A stretch of 6,898 nucleotides of DNA from Planococcus sp. (in: firmicutes) (GTDB lineage: Bacteria; Bacillota; Bacilli; Bacillales_A; Planococcaceae): NCBI GenBank assembly GCA_030147225.1, contig JASLAI010000160.1, positions 1-6,898 on the forward strand, given 5' to 3'. The position numbers and the translations under genes were made by a program. Below are positions 1 through 6,461 of the stretch, piece by piece. The notes beneath the pieces are model-generated. The model saw only the letters and a program-made list of their open reading frames with translations. It made no database searches and was not told where the DNA came from. Numbering within the stretch: the stretch's first letter is position 1; each line of letters opens with the position of its first letter.

Positions 1-837
1 TCTTATGAACCTGAACATGCAGCTGCATTAGGTGGCTATACCTATTGCCTATATGAACTTGGTGAGTTCGAAGAAGCCTTGGAAGTATGCCGCGAACTGT
101 TGAATGTCGGTCCGATCCATTACCTGGAAACCATGGAGTTATACATAAGTATTTTGATGCAAGTCCGTGAATTTGAAGAAGCGGAAAAAATGATCGAGGT
201 TTTAATAGAAGAAAAAGTGCTGCCCGAAGAACGGTTGGAGCAGTTTCAGCAACTGCGCGATTTGAACGAACGGATTGCTGCCAATACTGCGACCGAAAAA
301 GTCGATGCATCGCTTTATGCAATCGATCCGTTTTTGGCTTTGCACCCAGCTGAACAAGAGCAGTTGATTCTGGATTTGCCGACCACTTCTTATCAGGCTT
401 TGAAAAAGAAGCTATTGGCCATTATTGAACATCCGGAAGCCGATTTATTGACGAAGACATACATATTGTTCATGTTGTACCAGGAAAAGATTGAAGCGGA
501 AGTGGCAGTTCAGAAATTTCATTATAAAGGCACCTTCCATGTTAGCGAATTGCCAGACCCGGTAAACAACGGCCGGATCAGAAGCATTATGGCAATTATG
601 GAAGATGTTCTAGCGAAAGATCCAACGCGCCTTGAACTGGTGAAAGAATTATTTGAACGCCATATTTATTTATTGTATCCATTTATTTGGGACGATTATA
701 AAGAAGCAGAAGTGGCTCAAGGATACATGGATTACACCGAAGGGCTATTCAGCGGACTGACTTCCTTCCATGAAGATGAGAAGCTTCTGGAGCTGATTCA
801 ACAGGCTGAACTATGGTTTGAAACGCGGAATGGGTAG
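1..837 (+). CDS. ysoA: TPR-repeat protein, YsoA-like (5' end outside window)
   Basis: The frame is open from the first base to the TAG at 835-837, giving 278 visible residues; the N-terminus is missing, so a TTG at 79 should not be taken as the start. Visible residues 7-36 look like a tetratricopeptide repeat: alternating small and aromatic residues, then LGEFEEALEVCRELL, ending in a Pro. A second, weaker helical repeat follows (REFEEAEKMIEVLIEE). The rest is acidic and helix-rich, with no signal peptide, membrane segment or catalytic motif, so a cytoplasmic scaffold or protein-binding role is likely but its partner is unknown. The assignment to the ysoA family rests mainly on position: in Bacillus subtilis a TPR gene, ysoA, sits just before tig. 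From memory that family is about 330-340 residues, so some 50-60 residues may lie upstream. No terminator is seen between its stop and the tig promoter. Confidence 0.72.
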   Translation, partial: SYEPEHAAALGGYTYCLYELGEFEEALEVCRELLNVGPIHYLETMELYISILMQVREFEEAEKMIEVLIEEKVLPEERLEQFQQLRDLNERIAANTATEKVDASLYAIDPFLALHPAEQEQLILDLPTTSYQALKKKLLAIIEHPEADLLTKTYILFMLYQEKIEAEVAVQKFHYKGTFHVSELPDPVNNGRIRSIMAIMEDVLAKDPTRLELVKELFERHIYLLYPFIWDDYKEAEVAQGYMDYTEGLFSGLTSFHEDEKLLELIQQAELWFETRNG

Positions 838-843
838 AAATAG

Positions 844-871
844 TTGAACCTGTGGTCATGTGTGCTATAAT
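844..871 (+). promoter_or_regulatory. Sigma-A type promoter of tig, extended -10
   Basis: A -35 box TTGAAC (844-849) lies 16 bases before a perfect -10 box TATAAT (866-871). The bases TGC (863-865) directly before the -10 make it an extended -10. Transcription would start near 877-879, giving a leader of about 60 bases ahead of tig. The -35 begins only seven bases after the stop codon of the TPR gene, so tig can be transcribed independently. A strong promoter fits the high demand for trigger factor. Confidence 0.8.
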
Positions 872-925
872 ATTGAAGTTGTCAAAATTCGTATAAAACG
901 TAAAATGACTTTGTAGAAAATGTTT

Positions 926-931
926 GGAGGG
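926..931 (+). promoter_or_regulatory. tig ribosome binding site
   Basis: GGAGGG lies eight bases before the ATG at 940. It supports that ATG as the tig start; the downstream N-terminus also matches the family, with the GFRKGKMP loop at the expected residue 43. Confidence 0.85.
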
Positions 932-939
932 CTTATAAT

Positions 940-2226
940 ATGTCAGCAAAATGGGAAAAACAAGAAGGTAACACAGGGATTCTTACAATCGAAGTTCCTG
1001 CAGAAGAAGTAAACGCAGGTCTTGATAAAGCGTTTAAAAAAGTTGTAAAAGAAATTAACGTACCAGGCTTCCGTAAAGGGAAAATGCCTCGTCAAATGTT
1101 CGAAAAACGTTTTGGCGTTGAATCACTTTACCAGGACGCTTTGGATTTCATTCTGCCTGATGCTTACGCGAATGCAGTTGAAGAAGCAGGGATCAACCCA
1201 GTTGACCGTCCTGAAATCGACATTGAAACAATCGAAAAGAACCAGCCGCTTGTCTTTACAGCGAAAGTGATTGTAAAACCTGAAGTTGAGCTTGGCGAAT
1301 ACAAAGGTCTTGAAGCATCAAAACCTGATACTGAAGTGACTGACGAAGATATCGAAAACCAGTTGAAAGAAAACCAGGAGCGTTTGGCTGAGTTGACTGT
1401 TAAAGAAGACGAAGCGATCGTTGAAGGCGATACGGCTGTTATCGATTTTGAAGGATTTGTAGATGGAGAAGCATTTGAAGGCGGACAAGGCAGTGACTAC
1501 TCTCTTGAAATCGGTTCAAACTCATTCATCCCAGGATTCGAAGAGCAATTGGTTGGCGTAAAAACTGGAGAAGAAAAAGACGTAGAAGTCACTTTCCCAG
1601 AAGAATACCATGCTGCTGAACTTGCAGGTAAAGCTGCAACGTTTAAAGTAAAAGTAAACGAAGTTAAAGGCAAAGAACTTCCAGAGTTGAACGACGAGCT
1701 GGCTAAAGAAATTGATCCAGAAGTTGAAAGCTTGGAAGCACTTCGCACGAAAATGAAAGACAGCTTGATCGCAGAGAAGAAATCTGCTGCTGATGCTAAG
1801 CTTCGCGACGAATTGGTACAAAAAGCGGCTGAAAATGCAACAATCGATATTCCTCATGCCATGATCCACACTGAAATGGACCGTATGATGAGTGATTTTG
1901 AACAGCGCTTGACTCAACAGGGGATGAACCTTGAGTTGTACTTCCAATTCTCTGGCCAGGACGAAGCTGCACTTCGTGAGCAAATGCACGGTGATGCTGA
2001 AACACGCGTACGCGTTTCATTGACACTTGAAGCAATTGCTGAAGCTGAAAACATGCAAGTGACTTCAGAAGACATCGACAAAGAGCTTGAAAAAATGGCT
2101 GGTCAATTCAATATGGACATTGAACAGATCAAAACAGCTTTAGGTGGAACTGAAATGCTTGAAAATGATATTCGTATGCAGAACACAGTTGAGTTCCTAG
2201 TGGACAACGCTAAAATCTCTGAATAA
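940..2226 (+). CDS. tig: Trigger factor (ribosome-associated chaperone, PPIase)
   Basis: A 428-residue protein, normal length for trigger factor. It binds the 50S subunit near the tunnel exit, shields nascent chains and can catalyse prolyl cis-trans isomerisation. Residues 1 to about 115 form the ribosome-binding domain with the signature GFRKGKMP at 43-50; its FRK (44-46) is the ribosome-docking contact at the same numbering as in Escherichia coli. Residues about 160-245 form the FKBP-type isomerase domain, including [11 protein letters not shown] and [16 protein letters not shown] (191-206). The remaining C-terminal part is Glu/Lys-rich and helical, the chaperone cradle, with the family-typical region rich in Met and Gln ([11 protein letters not shown]). 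All three domains are complete. Codon use leans to CTT, CGT, AAA and GAA more than in lonA, as expected of a highly expressed gene. It has its own promoter and terminator, so it is probably monocistronic. Confidence 0.98.
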   Translation: MSAKWEKQEGNTGILTIEVPAEEVNAGLDKAFKKVVKEINVPGFRKGKMPRQMFEKRFGVESLYQDALDFILPDAYANAVEEAGINPVDRPEIDIETIEKNQPLVFTAKVIVKPEVELGEYKGLEASKPDTEVTDEDIENQLKENQERLAELTVKEDEAIVEGDTAVIDFEGFVDGEAFEGGQGSDYSLEIGSNSFIPGFEEQLVGVKTGEEKDVEVTFPEEYHAAELAGKAATFKVKVNEVKGKELPELNDELAKEIDPEVESLEALRTKMKDSLIAEKKSAADAKLRDELVQKAAENATIDIPHAMIHTEMDRMMSDFEQRLTQQGMNLELYFQFSGQDEAALREQMHGDAETRVRVSLTLEAIAEAENMQVTSEDIDKELEKMAGQFNMDIEQIKTALGGTEMLENDIRMQNTVEFLVDNAKISE

Positions 2227-2253
2227 CACATAAGCAGTAAATATAGAATAGGC

Positions 2254-2284
2254 AAACAAGGTGCGGAGACGCACCTTGTTTTCC
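2254..2284 (+). terminator. Rho-independent terminator of tig
   Basis: A perfect 12-bp stem, 2254-2265 pairing with 2270-2281, encloses a GAGA tetraloop (2266-2269). The stem runs from A-T pairs at the base to a GC-rich top. The U-tract is short (TTTT at 2279-2282, partly inside the stem), and the stem's A-rich 5' side means it could also act on the opposite strand. It lies 27 bases after the tig stop and before the clpX promoter. Confidence 0.88.
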
Positions 2285-2325
2285 ACTACATAGAACACTG
2301 AATTCATACATCCACAGCCGCAAAA

Positions 2326-2355
2326 TTGACTGTGAATCTAAATAGTTGCTACAAT
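2326..2355 (+). promoter_or_regulatory. Sigma-A type promoter of clpX, extended -10
   Basis: TTGACT (2326-2331) is followed after 18 bases by TACAAT (2350-2355), with TGC directly before the -10 (2347-2349), an extended -10 as in the tig promoter. Transcription would start near 2361, leaving a leader of about 40 bases before the TTG start of clpX. No CIRCE or CtsR heptad operator is visible around it, so heat-shock control by HrcA or CtsR at this site is not supported. Confidence 0.75.
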
Positions 2356-2386
2356 TACGATAATCTTGTAAGATAATGGCTTGAAT

Positions 2387-2394
2387 AGGGGTGA
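2387..2394 (+). promoter_or_regulatory. clpX ribosome binding site that fixes a TTG start
   Basis: AGGGGTGA lies five bases before the TTG at 2400. The in-frame GTG at 2391 sits inside this Shine-Dalgarno sequence and so cannot be served by it. Starting at TTG gives MFKFNDEK, the conserved ClpX N-terminus in Bacillales, whereas GTG would add three residues not seen in the family. Confidence 0.8.
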
Positions 2395-2399
2395 ATACA

Positions 2400-3671
2400 T
2401 TGTTCAAATTCAATGACGAGAAAGAACATTTAAAATGTTCATTTTGTGGCAAACCACAAGAGCAGGTTCGTAAACTGGTCGCAGGACCGGGTGTTTATAT
2501 TTGTGACGAATGTATTGAGCTTTGTACGGAAATCGTAGAAGAAGAGCTTGGTACAGATGAAGAAGTAGAATTCAAAGAAGTGCCTAAGCCAAAAGAAATT
2601 CTGGATATTTTGAATGGCTATGTAATCGGTCAGGAAAAAGCGAAGAAGTCACTGGCTGTAGCAGTATATAATCACTATAAACGCGTCAACTCCAACAGTA
2701 AGATTGATGATGTTGAGTTGTCGAAATCCAATATTGTATTAATCGGACCAACAGGGAGCGGTAAAACTTTACTTGCTCAAACTTTGGCTCGTATTCTCAA
2801 CGTGCCGTTTGCCATTGCAGACGCAACTTCGTTGACGGAAGCCGGCTATGTTGGGGAAGACGTGGAAAACATATTATTGAAGCTGATTCAAGCTGCAGAT
2901 TATGATGTTGAGCGCGCAGAAAAAGGAATCATTTATATCGATGAAATCGATAAAGTGGCTCGCAAATCCGAAAACCCATCGATTACGCGCGATGTTTCCG
3001 GTGAAGGCGTACAGCAGGCTCTTCTGAAAATTTTGGAAGGTACAACTGCGAGCGTACCACCGCAAGGCGGACGCAAGCATCCTCATCAGGAATTCATTCA
3101 GATCGACACGACAAACGTATTGTTTATCGTAGGTGGCGCTTTTGACGGAGTAGATCAAATCATTAAACGCCGTCTTGGCAATAAAGTCATCGGTTTCGGT
3201 GCAGACCCGAACAAGGAAGAACTTGATGAGAAATCATTGCTTAGCCAGTTGATTCCTGAAGATCTATTGAAATTCGGTTTGATTCCAGAGTTCATCGGCC
3301 GTTTGCCAGTATTGGCGAGCCTTGAGCAATTGGATGAAAATGCATTGGTCCAGATTTTAACTGAACCTAAAAATGCATTGATCAAACAGTATCAGAAAAT
3401 GATGGAGCTTGATGGCGTTAAATTGACTTTCGAACCTGGAGCACTTGTTGAAATTGCGAAACTTGCGATTGAACGCAAAACCGGTGCCCGTGGACTTCGT
3501 TCGATTATCGAAAACACCATGCTTGAAGTGATGTTTGATCTTCCTTCACGTGAAGATATCGTAGAATGTGTCATTACTAAAGAAACTGTTGCGGATAGCG
3601 TACAGCCTAAACTTATCTTGGAAGATGGCTCCGTGTACGTTAACGACAATAACGAGAAAACATCCGCATAA
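2400..3671 (+). CDS. clpX: ClpX, ATP-dependent unfoldase subunit of ClpXP protease
   Basis: A 423-residue AAA+ protein that forms a hexamer, unfolds tagged or damaged proteins and feeds them into the ClpP peptidase in the cytoplasm. Numbered from the TTG start: a zinc-binding domain with four Cys (13, 16, 35, 38); Walker A GPTGSGKT (116-123); pore loop GYVG (149-152); Walker B IIYIDEID (177-184); RKH loop (225-227) at the pore entrance; the IGF tripeptide (264-266) that docks on ClpP; an arginine finger in FIGRLP (R301); and sensor 2 in GARGLR (R364). Every motif needed for ATPase activity and ClpP binding is present. ClpP itself is not in the window, which is usual in Bacillales. The start is TTG rather than the GTG nine bases upstream, chosen from the ribosome binding site and the family N-terminus. 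The gene has its own promoter and terminator. Confidence 0.98.
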   Translation: MFKFNDEKEHLKCSFCGKPQEQVRKLVAGPGVYICDECIELCTEIVEEELGTDEEVEFKEVPKPKEILDILNGYVIGQEKAKKSLAVAVYNHYKRVNSNSKIDDVELSKSNIVLIGPTGSGKTLLAQTLARILNVPFAIADATSLTEAGYVGEDVENILLKLIQAADYDVERAEKGIIYIDEIDKVARKSENPSITRDVSGEGVQQALLKILEGTTASVPPQGGRKHPHQEFIQIDTTNVLFIVGGAFDGVDQIIKRRLGNKVIGFGADPNKEELDEKSLLSQLIPEDLLKFGLIPEFIGRLPVLASLEQLDENALVQILTEPKNALIKQYQKMMELDGVKLTFEPGALVEIAKLAIERKTGARGLRSIIENTMLEVMFDLPSREDIVECVITKETVADSVQPKLILEDGSVYVNDNNEKTSA

Positions 3672-3737
3672 TGACTGGAACATCACCCAGTGGAACTTTC
3701 TCGCTGAGTGCTAAGTGAACCAATCAAAAAGGATGAT

Positions 3738-3793
3738 ACGGGCTGACTCTTGATCGTGCGCATCCGCGCGTTCTGAGTTAGTCCGTTTTTGTT
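3738..3793 (+). terminator. Rho-independent terminator of clpX
   Basis: A 12-bp stem pairs 3738-3749 with 3775-3786 (two G-U pairs, no mismatch). Inside it a second 6-bp hairpin pairs CGTGCG (3755-3760) with CGCGCG (3765-3770) around a CATC loop. A U-tract follows (TTTTTGTT from 3786). It lies 67 bases after the clpX stop and directly before the first repeat unit, so transcription arriving from clpX should mostly end before the array. Confidence 0.85.
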
Positions 3794-3914
3794 AGAAAAG
3801 CGGAAGCGGCCGTTCAGCTCCGACAAGCGCTGGAAGCTTACCGGTAATGGCGTTCTTCAGCCATTGGCGGAAAGGCTGAAGCGACTCGAGGAGTTGGCCG
3901 CTGAAGCTGGACAG
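3794..3914 (+). repeat. Structured repeat unit 1 (121 bases)
   Basis: Begins AGAAAAGCGGAAGCGGCC and ends GCTGGACAG. Its first 32 bases (3794-3825) are identical to 3915-3946. It can fold into one long imperfect hairpin: AGCGGCC (3805-3811) with GGCCGCT (3896-3902), a 5' GTTC bulge (3812-3815), then AGCTCC (3816-3821) with GGAGTT (3890-3895), CGCT (3828-3831) with AGCG (3880-3883), and an apical stem AATGGC (3846-3851) with GCCATT (3860-3865). An alternative apical stem CTTCAGCC (3855-3862) with GGCTGAAG (3874-3881) excludes the last. I do not know a named family; similar AAAAGCG-rich palindromic repeats occur, from memory, between genes in Bacillales. Confidence 0.8.
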
Positions 3915-4036
3915 AGAAAAGCGGAAGCGGCCGTTCAGCTCCGACAGGGGTAAGACGATCCGGTGAAGCGGCGTGTTTTCAGCCGCATAGCCGGAGTGGC
4001 TTACACCCAGAGGAGCTGGCTGCTGCAGCTGGACAA
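3915..4036 (+). repeat. Structured repeat unit 2 (122 bases)
   Basis: Directly abuts unit 1 and shares its first 32 bases exactly and its closing GCTGGACA; the middle is different sequence. The fold is nevertheless the same: AGCGGCC (3926-3932) with GGCTGCT (4018-4024, one G-U), GTTC bulge (3933-3936), AGCTCC (3937-3942) with GGAGCT (4012-4017), then GGGTAAG (3948-3954) with CTTACACCC (4000-4008, two-base bulge), CCGG (3960-3963) with CCGG (3991-3994), and GCGGC (3968-3972) with GCCGC (3982-3986). Differing middles that still pair argue against a simple recent tandem duplication of the whole unit. Confidence 0.8.
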
Positions 4037-4103
4037 AGAAAAGCGGAAGCACCTGTTCAGGCTCTATAGATACACCGGCGAGCCCAGTTGCTTCAGATTC
4101 ACG
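4037..4103 (+). repeat. Shortened, diverged repeat unit 3 in front of lonA
   Basis: Begins AGAAAAGCGGAAGC like the other units, 122 bases after unit 2 starts. The arms align position for position: AGCACCT (4048-4054) pairs with AGTTGCT (4086-4092) at six of seven positions, GTTC (4055-4058) is kept as the bulge, and GGCTC (4060-4064) pairs with GAGCC (4080-4084). The long inner stem is replaced by a 15-base loop (4065-4079). The right boundary is approximate: the tail only loosely resembles GCTGGACA. The outer hairpin ends 25 bases before the lonA Shine-Dalgarno and has no U-tract, so it is not a terminator. Confidence 0.62.
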
Positions 4104-4117
4104 TTGAAAATATTCCC

Positions 4118-4125
4118 GGAGGTGA
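4118..4125 (+). promoter_or_regulatory. lonA ribosome binding site
   Basis: GGAGGTGA, complementary to the end of 16S rRNA over eight bases, lies eight bases before the ATG at 4134. It fixes the lonA start there and argues against the upstream in-frame GTG at 3963, which would add 57 residues translated from repeat DNA. Confidence 0.92.
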
Positions 4126-4133
4126 CTTTTCAC

Positions 4134-6461
4134 ATGGCTAAGAAAAAAGTTACAAAACGCGTGCCACTATTACCGTTGCGAGGATTACTCGTATTTCCGA
4201 CAATGGTGCTGCATATAGATGTCGGTCGTGAGCGTTCCATGGCTGCATTGGAACACGCATTGTTGGAAGACAATATTGTCTTTTTGGCGACTCAAAAAGA
4301 TATGAGCACGGAGCAGCCTGAAAAAGACGACCTTCATAAAATCGGTACTTTGGCTTATGTTAAACAGATGCTGAAATTACCAAATGGCACAATTCGTGTG
4401 TTGGTTGAAGGCTTAGAACGCGGACAAATGAAAAATTACGAAGAAGCTGATAACTTTACAGTTGTTGAAGTGACATCTTTCCCTGATGAGACCGAAAGAG
4501 ATGCAGAACAAGATGCCTTGATGCGTTTATTGCTGGAGCATTTTGAGAACTATGCAAAGAGTTCAAAAAAAGTGACAACGGAAACCTACAATACCGTTGC
4601 AGATATTGAAGAGCCGGGCCGTTTAGCGGATATGGTCGCTTCTCATCTTTCAATGAAAGTAGCTGCTAAGCAAGAAGTGCTGGAAACTTTCGATATCAGT
4701 AAGCGATTAGAATTGTTGATAACGCGGTTGCACAGTGAACAGGAAGTAGTGGATCTGGAAAAACGGATCAACCTTCGCGTGAAAAAAGCGATGGAGCAAA
4801 CTCAGAAAGAATTTTATTTGCGCGAGCAGATGAAGGCTATTCAAACTGAACTTGGAGATAAAGACGGCAAATCTGCTGAAGTAGTCGACTTGAAAAAGCG
4901 GATAGAAGAAGCAGATATGCCGGAATCCACTCAAAAAGTAGCTTTGAAAGAACTCGATCGTTATGAGAAATTGCCTGCAGCAGCAGCTGAAAGCGGCATT
5001 ATCCGTAATTACATCGAGTGGCTTGTGACAATCCCGTGGTCAGAGGCAACAGAAGATCGTCTGGATATCAAATACGCTGAAGAAGTCCTGGCCCGTGACC
5101 ACGACGGACTGGAAAGCGTCAAAGAACGTGTACTTGAGTATTTGGCTGTTCAACAGATGACCAATTCCTTGCGCGGTCCCATCCTTTGTCTAGTAGGCCC
5201 TCCAGGTGTTGGTAAAACCTCTTTGGCAAAATCGATTGCTGAATCATTGGACCGTAATTTTGTCCGTGTATCACTTGGCGGCGTCCGTGATGAATCGGAA
5301 ATACGCGGCCATCGCCGTACTTATGTCGGTGCAATGCCAGGGCGTATTATACAAGGAATGAAAAAAGCTGGAACTGTAAACCCGGTGTTCCTTTTGGATG
5401 AAATTGATAAGATGTCGAACGATTTCCGCGGCGATCCGTCTTCAGCGATGCTTGAAGTATTGGATCCGGAACAGAATAATTCATTCAGTGACCATTATGT
5501 AGAAGAAACTTATGATCTTTCGAATGTACTATTTATCGCAACTGCCAATGACCTAGGGTCGATTCCAGGACCTTTGCGCGACCGTATGGAAGTCATTTCG
5601 ATTGCCGGTTATACGGAAGCAGAGAAACAGATGATTGCGAAAAACCACTTAGCACCGAAACAATTAAAAGAACATGGACTGACGGAAGAGCAGTTGCAGT
5701 TTAAAGACGAAGCATTGCTCAATATCGTCCGCTACTACACGCGTGAAGCCGGTGTCCGTGGACTGGAACGACAAATTGCTTCGATTTGCCGCAAAGTGAC
5801 CAAGCAGATCGTCTCAAAAGAAAAAGAACAAGTAATTGTCGGCTCAGAAGAAGTTGAGTCTTACCTTGGAAAACGCAAATTCCGTTACGGCATGGCAGAA
5901 ACAGAAAACCAGATCGGCGTCGCAACAGGCCTTGCCTACACGACTGTCGGAGGCGATACGCTTCAAATCGAAGTTTCCCTGTCTGCAGGAAAAGGCAAAT
6001 TGCAATTGACTGGTAAACTAGGTGACGTCATGAAGGAATCTGCACAGACGGCTTTATCATTCGTTCGTGCCCGCGCAGAATCTTTAGGCATAGATCCGAA
6101 TTTCCACGAATCGCACGATATCCATATCCACGTTCCCGAAGGCGCTGTTCCAAAAGACGGTCCTTCAGCAGGGATCACTATTGCTACAGCATTGGTTTCC
6201 GCTTTAACGAAACGTCCGATTCGCCGCGAAGTCGGTATGACTGGTGAAATCACGCTTCGTGGACGCGTTCTGCCAATCGGCGGGATCAAAGAAAAAACCT
6301 TGAGTGCCCATCGTGCGGGTCTCAAAACCATCATCCTGCCGATTGATAACGAGCGGGATCTGGAAGATATCCCAGAAACAATCCGCGAAGAACTGACCTT
6401 TAAATTGGTCTCTCAAGCAGACGAGGCATTGGATATTGCCTTGGAAGGAGAAAATGAATGA
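4134..6461 (+). CDS. lonA: LonA, ATP-dependent serine protease
   Basis: A 775-residue cytoplasmic protease, close to the 774 of Bacillus subtilis LonA. It assembles as a hexamer and degrades misfolded and short-lived regulatory proteins. Residues about 8-200 form the substrate-binding N domain ([21 protein letters not shown] near the start), followed by a long charged helical linker to about 300. The AAA+ module has Walker A GPPGVGKT (355-362), Walker B VFLLDEID (418-425), sensor-1 N472, an arginine finger in LRDRMEV (R484) and sensor 2 in GVRGLER (R542). The C-terminal protease domain carries the catalytic Ser678 in PKDGPSAG and Lys721 in [14 protein letters not shown], spaced 43 apart as in Escherichia coli. 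There is no membrane segment, which separates it from LonB. The ATG at 4134 is chosen over the GTG at 3963. Its stop overlaps the ysxC start by four bases, so the two are probably co-transcribed and translationally coupled. Confidence 0.98.
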   Translation: MAKKKVTKRVPLLPLRGLLVFPTMVLHIDVGRERSMAALEHALLEDNIVFLATQKDMSTEQPEKDDLHKIGTLAYVKQMLKLPNGTIRVLVEGLERGQMKNYEEADNFTVVEVTSFPDETERDAEQDALMRLLLEHFENYAKSSKKVTTETYNTVADIEEPGRLADMVASHLSMKVAAKQEVLETFDISKRLELLITRLHSEQEVVDLEKRINLRVKKAMEQTQKEFYLREQMKAIQTELGDKDGKSAEVVDLKKRIEEADMPESTQKVALKELDRYEKLPAAAAESGIIRNYIEWLVTIPWSEATEDRLDIKYAEEVLARDHDGLESVKERVLEYLAVQQMTNSLRGPILCLVGPPGVGKTSLAKSIAESLDRNFVRVSLGGVRDESEIRGHRRTYVGAMPGRIIQGMKKAGTVNPVFLLDEIDKMSNDFRGDPSSAMLEVLDPEQNNSFSDHYVEETYDLSNVLFIATANDLGSIPGPLRDRMEVISIAGYTEAEKQMIAKNHLAPKQLKEHGLTEEQLQFKDEALLNIVRYYTREAGVRGLERQIASICRKVTKQIVSKEKEQVIVGSEEVESYLGKRKFRYGMAETENQIGVATGLAYTTVGGDTLQIEVSLSAGKGKLQLTGKLGDVMKESAQTALSFVRARAESLGIDPNFHESHDIHIHVPEGAVPKDGPSAGITIATALVSALTKRPIRREVGMTGEITLRGRVLPIGGIKEKTLSAHRAGLKTIILPIDNERDLEDIPETIREELTFKLVSQADEALDIALEGENE
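6445..6450 (+). promoter_or_regulatory. ysxC ribosome binding site inside lonA
   Basis: AAGGAG within the last codons of lonA lies seven bases before the ATG at 6458. The nearby ATG at 6454 is in another frame and meets a stop after four codons, so 6458 is the start. Confidence 0.8.

Larger units (their letters stand above)
3672..4133 (+). other. Intergenic region clpX-lonA, 462 bases, lonB absent
   Basis: This gap holds, in order, 66 bases without any feature I can support (3672-3737), the clpX terminator (3738-3793), three related structured repeat units (3794 to about 4103), and the lonA ribosome binding site (4118-4125). In Bacillus subtilis lonB lies at this point; no Lon-type Walker or Ser-Lys protease motif is encoded here on either strand. 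The two long open frames that cross the gap (GTG at 3963 on +, 3792-4133 on -) run through the repeats, have no homology that I recognise and are best seen as spurious. No convincing lonA promoter is visible. Confidence 0.75.

Noticed and set aside
1497..1989. Minus-strand open frames of 83 and 155 codons inside tig
   Set aside because: They are antisense shadows of a complete, strongly codon-biased tig gene, with no ribosome binding sites or recognisable domains.
3706..3714. GAGTGCTAA, identical to the right half of the CIRCE heat-shock operator
   Set aside because: The matching left half would be at 3688-3696, which reads CAGTGGAAC and does not resemble TTAGCACTC. It also lies upstream of the clpX terminator with no promoter, so it is a chance half-site.
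3671..3718. 15-codon open frame whose ATG overlaps the clpX stop (TAATG)
   Set aside because: No ribosome binding site precedes it, it has no resemblance to the LonB N-terminus, and such short frames are expected by chance.
3908..4070. TGGACA at the 3' ends of units 1 and 2 (3908-3913, 4030-4035) as -35 boxes
   Set aside because: No -10 lies 16-18 bases downstream of either; the TATAGA at 4065 is 29 bases from the second one, too far for sigma-A.
3794..4103. CRISPR array
   Set aside because: Only three units with about 121-base period, hairpin arms that pair across the unit, and one diverged copy; CRISPR repeats are short and evenly spaced by unique spacers, and no cas genes are near.
3792..4133. 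113-codon open frame on the minus strand across the repeat array
   Set aside because: Its translation simply reads the repeats backwards, it has no ribosome binding site at its start, and it overlaps the lonA leader and the clpX terminator tail.
5963..6334. 123-codon minus-strand open frame within the lonA protease domain
   Set aside because: Antisense shadow of the highly conserved Ser-Lys protease region; no start signals and no recognisable protein features.
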